The position numbers were made by a program, and so were the translations under genes. The notes beneath the pieces were generated by a model that was not told where the DNA came from, did not search any database, and saw only the letters and a program-made list of their open reading frames with translations. A stretch of DNA of 64,000 nt from Flavobacteriaceae bacterium UBA7302. Its GTDB lineage: Bacteria; Bacteroidota; Bacteroidia; Flavobacteriales; Flavobacteriaceae. Below, piece after piece: positions 60,224 to 64,000 of the stretch. Each line of letters begins with the position of its first letter. Position 1 is the first letter of the stretch. The stretch is taken from NCBI GenBank assembly GCA_002471825.1, contig DKQS01000004.1, forward strand, positions 62,001-126,000, given 5' to 3'.

Positions 60224-61717
60224 ATGAAAATAGAGAACACTGAAGAAATACTAAAACTTAAAGAAATTGTTGAAGAACTATGTAAAAAACATCACTTAAC
60301 AATTGAAATTGCAGAAGAAAATTATTTCAGGATATTTACTGACCAATCCTCGGGCATCACTCTTTTTCTTCAGTTAGATGAGTGTTATAATTTATCATTT
60401 CATTTTCTGCAAAGAACTCACGATGTTTTTTACTCAGGCGACAGATCTGATGCGCACGTCATTTTAAGTCTAATGTTTACTTCTTTTTTAAGATTCTATA
60501 AAGCAGGAATCTCTTGTGCGCAATTTGATATAGCTCATCCAGTTGTACCTGATGAAATTTGGGGAAGGTATTTAGTTCCTGTTCAAACCCCAATTTTACA
60601 CGGAATTTTGACCGCTGAGCACCTCTTTGAAGTGGTCGAGGAAATCATAATAATGGTCGCAATATGGCGCGAGAGTTTATGGTATTTTGCAGGTTGTCCT
60701 TGTGACAAATGTATGAAAGCTGAAAATATTAATAATTCAAATTACACTTACTCACTCGAAGATATCGAAGCTTTGTTCTCAGATTTGCATAGTATATCTA
60801 GTCGAAACAACTATGGCGAGCGTGAGCGACCAGAATGGGTATATTTCTACGATATAGAAGAGGAAGTCTCAATGATAAAATCAAGTAGTCTATCAAAGTT
60901 TTTAACTACAGTGAGAGATTGGTCTACAGATAAAACAGAACAGTTGACAGGGGAGAATGGTACGTTTGTGCTCAGCGATAATATAAAAAACTTTGTCCAA
61001 GATGACACCAAATCTGAAATAGACGAGTTCTTTAAAAAAATCAATAAGAATAGTAAATTAAGGGAATACCCGGTTATTCCTATGGAAAATATGCTTGTTG
61101 CGGTAATGGAAGATTATGTTATTGCACTAGGCAGAATTTGTGGATTTGATGAGTATAAAAAAGAGAGAGAACTCATAAGACAGCGTCATAATAGAGAATC
61201 AGAACTCCTTTTTCCGATATCACAATTTATTTGGAAAGAAAAGGTGTGTCCAGACCAATTCGAACTTTTAGTTAAGGCTCTGTTGGAACGGGAACCTGAA
61301 GTAAAAAGTGTTAGAAGACCAGCACCTATTAATCAAGGTGATAAAGGTAGAGATTTAATCATTGAGTGGAATGTAATTAATGAAAATATGTCCGATATCA
61401 CACCACCAAAAAAGTTGATCAAGGTAGTAGGGCAATGTAAATCAGGAAAATCTACAATTGGAAAAGGAAAAGTTTTGGATATGCGAGATACTGTAGAAAC
61501 TCATAATTCTCACGGCTTTTTTTTAGCGGTAAATACCCAAATTTCCTTAGCACTTACAGAAAAGTTAGAATCGCTACATTCTAAGGGAATTTGGACTTCT
61601 TGGTGGAATAGGGATGATATTGAAATGAGACTGTCTAGAAATCAAGATTTAATCCCAAAGTTTCCAAAAGTATTAACATCTAAAGACCACATCAAATTTG
61701 TAGGTAAGGAAGATTGA
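60224..61717 (+). CDS. Restriction-endonuclease-like protein with unrecognised N-terminal region
   Basis: 497 residues. The C-terminal domain (about 340-490) is PD-(D/E)XK nuclease-like: FELLVKALLEREPEV (Glu 347), GDKGRDLIIEW (Asp 377), VVGQCKSGKS (Gln 404 and Lys 406), then HGFFLAVNTQISLALTEKLESLHSKGIWTSWWNRDDIEMRL. This is the Mrr-type arrangement. Residues 1-330 match no family I recognise; they contain a compact CPCDKC motif at 159-163 that could hold a metal. It stands alone after the coupling gene, with AT-rich flanks. A modification- or phage-directed nuclease is the likely role. Confidence 0.75.
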   Translation: MKIENTEEILKLKEIVEELCKKHHLTIEIAEENYFRIFTDQSSGITLFLQLDECYNLSFHFLQRTHDVFYSGDRSDAHVILSLMFTSFLRFYKAGISCAQFDIAHPVVPDEIWGRYLVPVQTPILHGILTAEHLFEVVEEIIIMVAIWRESLWYFAGCPCDKCMKAENINNSNYTYSLEDIEALFSDLHSISSRNNYGERERPEWVYFYDIEEEVSMIKSSSLSKFLTTVRDWSTDKTEQLTGENGTFVLSDNIKNFVQDDTKSEIDEFFKKINKNSKLREYPVIPMENMLVAVMEDYVIALGRICGFDEYKKERELIRQRHNRESELLFPISQFIWKEKVCPDQFELLVKALLEREPEVKSVRRPAPINQGDKGRDLIIEWNVINENMSDITPPKKLIKVVGQCKSGKSTIGKGKVLDMRDTVETHNSHGFFLAVNTQISLALTEKLESLHSKGIWTSWWNRDDIEMRLSRNQDLIPKFPKVLTSKDHIKFVGKED

Positions 61718-62109
61718 AGAAAATTATTTAGGATTACACAGAAATTTATCACCTGTTCAAGGTTATAAGAGGCATACAAAGATTAGTCTAATTTTTAGTT
61801 AAAGTTGAACCTCAAAAACTTGGTAACGGAATCAATTCTTTGTAGATTTACACTTTTGTGATTTATGTTAAATTTAACACTTCAAAATGATTTAATTATC
61901 GGCAGAAACACTCATTGAATGATTTGAATTTTAGCCAGAATTTTAGATTTAGAGGTTTGAAATTTGCCTAAACTTTTTAATCAATCGAGTAAAAGATTTT
62001 AAGGGTTTGAAGATGTAAATTAGCTAGAAACTAAAAATTTCTGGCTTTTTTTGGATTTACTGGTGGTCAAATCACAAAGATATGAGCAATAAACAACAAG
62101 CATAAAAAT
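61718..62109. other. AT-rich gap between the nuclease gene and the DUF4007 gene
   Basis: 392 nt with no gene. The only clear structure is the terminator at 62,022-62,052. The stretch 61,780-62,020 is very AT-rich and holds no strong TAnnTTTG box; the short frame ATG 62,082 to TAA 62,105 is only seven codons. A regulatory role for the next operon is possible. Confidence 0.4.
62022..62052 (+). terminator. Hairpin-T-run terminator before the DUF4007 gene
   Basis: AGCTAGAAA and TTTCTGGCT pair (one G-T) around a 7-nt A-rich loop and are followed by TTTTTTT. It lies 300 nt after the nuclease stop and only 58 nt before the next gene. Confidence 0.7.
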
Positions 62110-62985
62110 TTGGGTTCGCAAAATATAAAATATACTTTTTCTGGACACGATTCTTTTCAGTGTCGACAGCTGTGGTTAAAAAAGGGGTACGATTATGTAG
62201 TTGAAAATAAAAGCTTTAATGATGAAGATGCCGTCGTCCAACTTGGAGTTGGTAAAAATATGGTTTCTTCAATTCGTTTTTGGCTTAAGGCATTCAACAT
62301 TGTGGACAATAATGATTCACCGACTGATTTTGGGAATAAGTTATTTGATGATAACATTGGCTATGACCCATTTTTGGAAGATGAAGCAAGTTTATGGCTT
62401 TTGCACTATAACTTAGTAAAAACCCAATTTGCTTCTATATATAGTATTGTCTTCAATGAATTCAGAAAAGAGAAGCTCTTTTTTAATAAAGAGACATACG
62501 TCAATTATTTGAAGAGGATTGCTGAAGGTGATAAAGATTTCAACTTCAATGAAAATACTGTTGCTAAAGATTTTAATGTCTTTACGAATTTGTACAAAAA
62601 TGAATCTAAAGGGAAGAATATAGAGGACAGTTTTACGGGAATACTATCAGAAATCGAATTGTTGAGTACAACAGGAAAAGGAAAAGAGGAACAATTTTAT
62701 ATCGAGAATAGCGAAAGAGACAACCTATCTGAATTTGTCGTGCTCTATGCAATTCTTCAAAATGAAGATTACGGAAGTTCCATCAGTTTAAATTCTCTAG
62801 AGTTTAATATCAATAGCCCAGGGTCAATTTTTGCATTGAATCGTTTGGGCTTGATGAATAAAATTTCTGAAATAGTCAGTGAATTTGACGGGATAACCTT
62901 TACAGACCAAGCGGGAATAAAAGAGTTGCAATTCAAAAATAAGGTTGAAGCATTCAAGGTATTAGATAAATATTATGGCAAATAA
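62110..62985 (+). CDS. DUF4007 protein, SspB-like
   Basis: 291-residue DUF4007 protein. The family N-terminus is plain: KYTFSGHDSFQCRQLWLKKGYDYV near residues 7-30, then VQLGVGKNMVSSIRFWLKAFNIV and SLWLLHYNLVKTQFASIYSIVFNEFRKEKLFF. The start is TTG 62,110; no upstream ATG fits, since an ATG upstream closes after seven codons. DUF4007 genes are often found with ATPases and PAPS-reductase-like proteins in phosphorothioation systems, where SspB belongs. It overlaps the next ATPase gene by 11 nt. Role as SspB rests on family and context. Confidence 0.75.
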   Translation: MGSQNIKYTFSGHDSFQCRQLWLKKGYDYVVENKSFNDEDAVVQLGVGKNMVSSIRFWLKAFNIVDNNDSPTDFGNKLFDDNIGYDPFLEDEASLWLLHYNLVKTQFASIYSIVFNEFRKEKLFFNKETYVNYLKRIAEGDKDFNFNENTVAKDFNVFTNLYKNESKGKNIEDSFTGILSEIELLSTTGKGKEEQFYIENSERDNLSEFVVLYAILQNEDYGSSISLNSLEFNINSPGSIFALNRLGLMNKISEIVSEFDGITFTDQAGIKELQFKNKVEAFKVLDKYYGK

Positions 62986-64000
62986 TTTCACAACATCGGT
63001 TAATATTATTAGAGACACTGACAGGGACTTTAATTATATCCCTACGCCTAATGCAAAACAAGTTGTTAGTCAAATAGTCAATGATTTTAAAAAGGGAATT
63101 CGTTCTTTTAATGTTGTAGGAACTTATGGTACCGGTAAGTCATCTTTCCTGTTGGCCTTTGAACAAAGCGTAAGAGGGGAAAAACGTTATTTCGACCCAA
63201 ATTTTATAAGCAATCCTAATTTTGATTTTGTTAAAATAATTGGTTCTTACACGTCGATTATAGAACAATTTAAAGATACATTCGATGTTGTATCTCAAAA
63301 AAACCAACAGGAAAATATACTTTCTGAGATATTTAATAGATACCATTCTTTGGGCGACCAAAACAAGGTCTTATTTATTTTGGTTGATGAGTTTGGAAAG
63401 TTTTTGGAATATGCTACAAGAAATAACCCTGAAAGGGAACTGTATTTTGTTCAACAACTTGCAGAATTTTGCAACAATCCAAAACATAACATTGTACTGA
63501 TTACAACAGTTCACCAAAGTCTAGAATCCTATGCTTATTCTTTAAGTAAAACACAGCAACAAGAATGGACTAAAATCAAAGGTCGTTTTCGTGAAATAAC
63601 TTTTAATGAGCCTGTTGAGCAACTATTGTTTTTGGCATCAGAGCATCTTATTGAAAAATTTGATGCAAGTACATCAGCTCAAGATATTGAGAAGTGCTTG
63701 ACATTAACAACTGAAACGAAAGCATTCAACTTCAATACAGATTTTTTGAAGGATATTGCTTCAAAGCTATATCCATTAGATATTCTTTCGGCAAATATTC
63801 TTACACTTTCTCTTCAAAAATATGGTCAAAATGAAAGGTCATTGTTTTCCTTTCTTGAATCTTCAGATCATACCGGTCTGTCAAAATTTGATAAGCGTGA
63901 AAATCCTTTTTACAATTTGTCCAATGTTTATGACTATTTAAACTTTAATTTTTATTCGTTTTTAATATCAAGGTATAATCCCGACTTTTCTGCTTGGGGT
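62975..64000 (+). CDS. P-loop ATPase next to DUF4007 (SspC-like), cut by the window edge
   Basis: The frame opens at ATG 62,975 within the DUF4007 gene and stays open for 342 codons to the edge. Walker A is GTYGTGKSS (residues 49-57), Walker B is VLFILVDEFGKF (Asp 138, Glu 139), and a sensor-like IVLITTVHQSLESY follows. It is an AAA/STAND-like ATPase of a type that accompanies DUF4007 proteins; in the Ssp order sspB-sspC-sspD this would be sspC. At least several hundred more residues are expected outside. The call as SspC is inferential. Confidence 0.7.
   Translation, partial: MANNFTTSVNIIRDTDRDFNYIPTPNAKQVVSQIVNDFKKGIRSFNVVGTYGTGKSSFLLAFEQSVRGEKRYFDPNFISNPNFDFVKIIGSYTSIIEQFKDTFDVVSQKNQQENILSEIFNRYHSLGDQNKVLFILVDEFGKFLEYATRNNPERELYFVQQLAEFCNNPKHNIVLITTVHQSLESYAYSLSKTQQQEWTKIKGRFREITFNEPVEQLLFLASEHLIEKFDASTSAQDIEKCLTLTTETKAFNFNTDFLKDIASKLYPLDILSANILTLSLQKYGQNERSLFSFLESSDHTGLSKFDKRENPFYNLSNVYDYLNFNFYSFLISRYNPDFSAWG

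Noticed and set aside
60224..61717. Assignment as a classical type II or type IV enzyme of known specificity
   Set aside because: Only the C-terminal nuclease fold is recognisable; the N-terminal part gives no match from which a specificity could be named.

Overview
The window is a piece of a Bacteroidota chromosome, most like a marine member of the Flavobacteriia. This rests on the many promoters with a TAnnTTTG box at -7, weak Shine-Dalgarno sites, several TTG/GTG starts, a Bacteroidota-type division/cell-wall cluster (mraZ to ftsZ without murF or ddl), DUF2911/DUF2490/DUF3667/DUF4407 proteins and a BlaI/M56 pair. The species cannot be named from this sequence alone.

Layout. 1-14,654: housekeeping and accessory metabolism. 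This part holds a broken-off RseP-type protease, an SCO-like copper protein, a feoA-feoB-Cys-rich ferrous iron operon under a palindromic operator, galE, a sugar aminotransferase, a penicillin-acylase-like hydrolase, an alkane block (AlkB monooxygenase, aldehyde dehydrogenase, nitroreductase) and an rluA/engB/hydrolase set. 14,789-30,163: the dcw cluster. MraZ has its own triple-repeat operator, followed by rsmH, ftsL, ftsI, murE, mraY, murD, ftsW, murG, murC, ftsQ, ftsA and ftsZ, tightly packed and ending at a strong terminator. 30,164-31,012: an array of degenerate tandem units. Each pairs a promoter-like element with a terminator about 117 nt downstream, and a fourth promoter copy leads into a small exported-protein gene. 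31,013-48,798: mixed housekeeping (aminotransferase, desaturase, rsmG, lysS, M20 peptidase, OmpA protein) with a large PDZ protein, a BlaI/M56 switch and one candidate small RNA.

48,889-64,000: a mobile element lying 3' of a tRNA-Leu(UAG) gene. An eroded partial copy of the same tRNA precedes the intact gene. The element carries ParB, a 50-residue protein and a DUF932 protein; ParB and the 50-residue protein share a duplicated structured leader. It also has SSB, a RadC-type JAB protein, a BfmA/BtgA mobilization protein, a DUF5712 relaxase-like protein and a TraG/VirD4-type coupling ATPase, with a candidate oriT just upstream of the mobilization genes. No integrase and no mating-pore genes are visible, so the element must continue to the right or depend on a helper.

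The cargo looks like a defence island: a NERD nuclease-UvrD helicase fusion (52,697-54,847), a PD-(D/E)XK restriction-like protein with an unrecognised N-terminal part (60,224-61,717), and at the right edge a DUF4007 protein followed by a P-loop ATPase that resembles the sspB-sspC start of a single-strand phosphorothioation system. The next genes lie outside the window. The least explained parts are the tandem transcript array after ftsZ, the duplicated leader, and the hairpin-rich gap before ssb.
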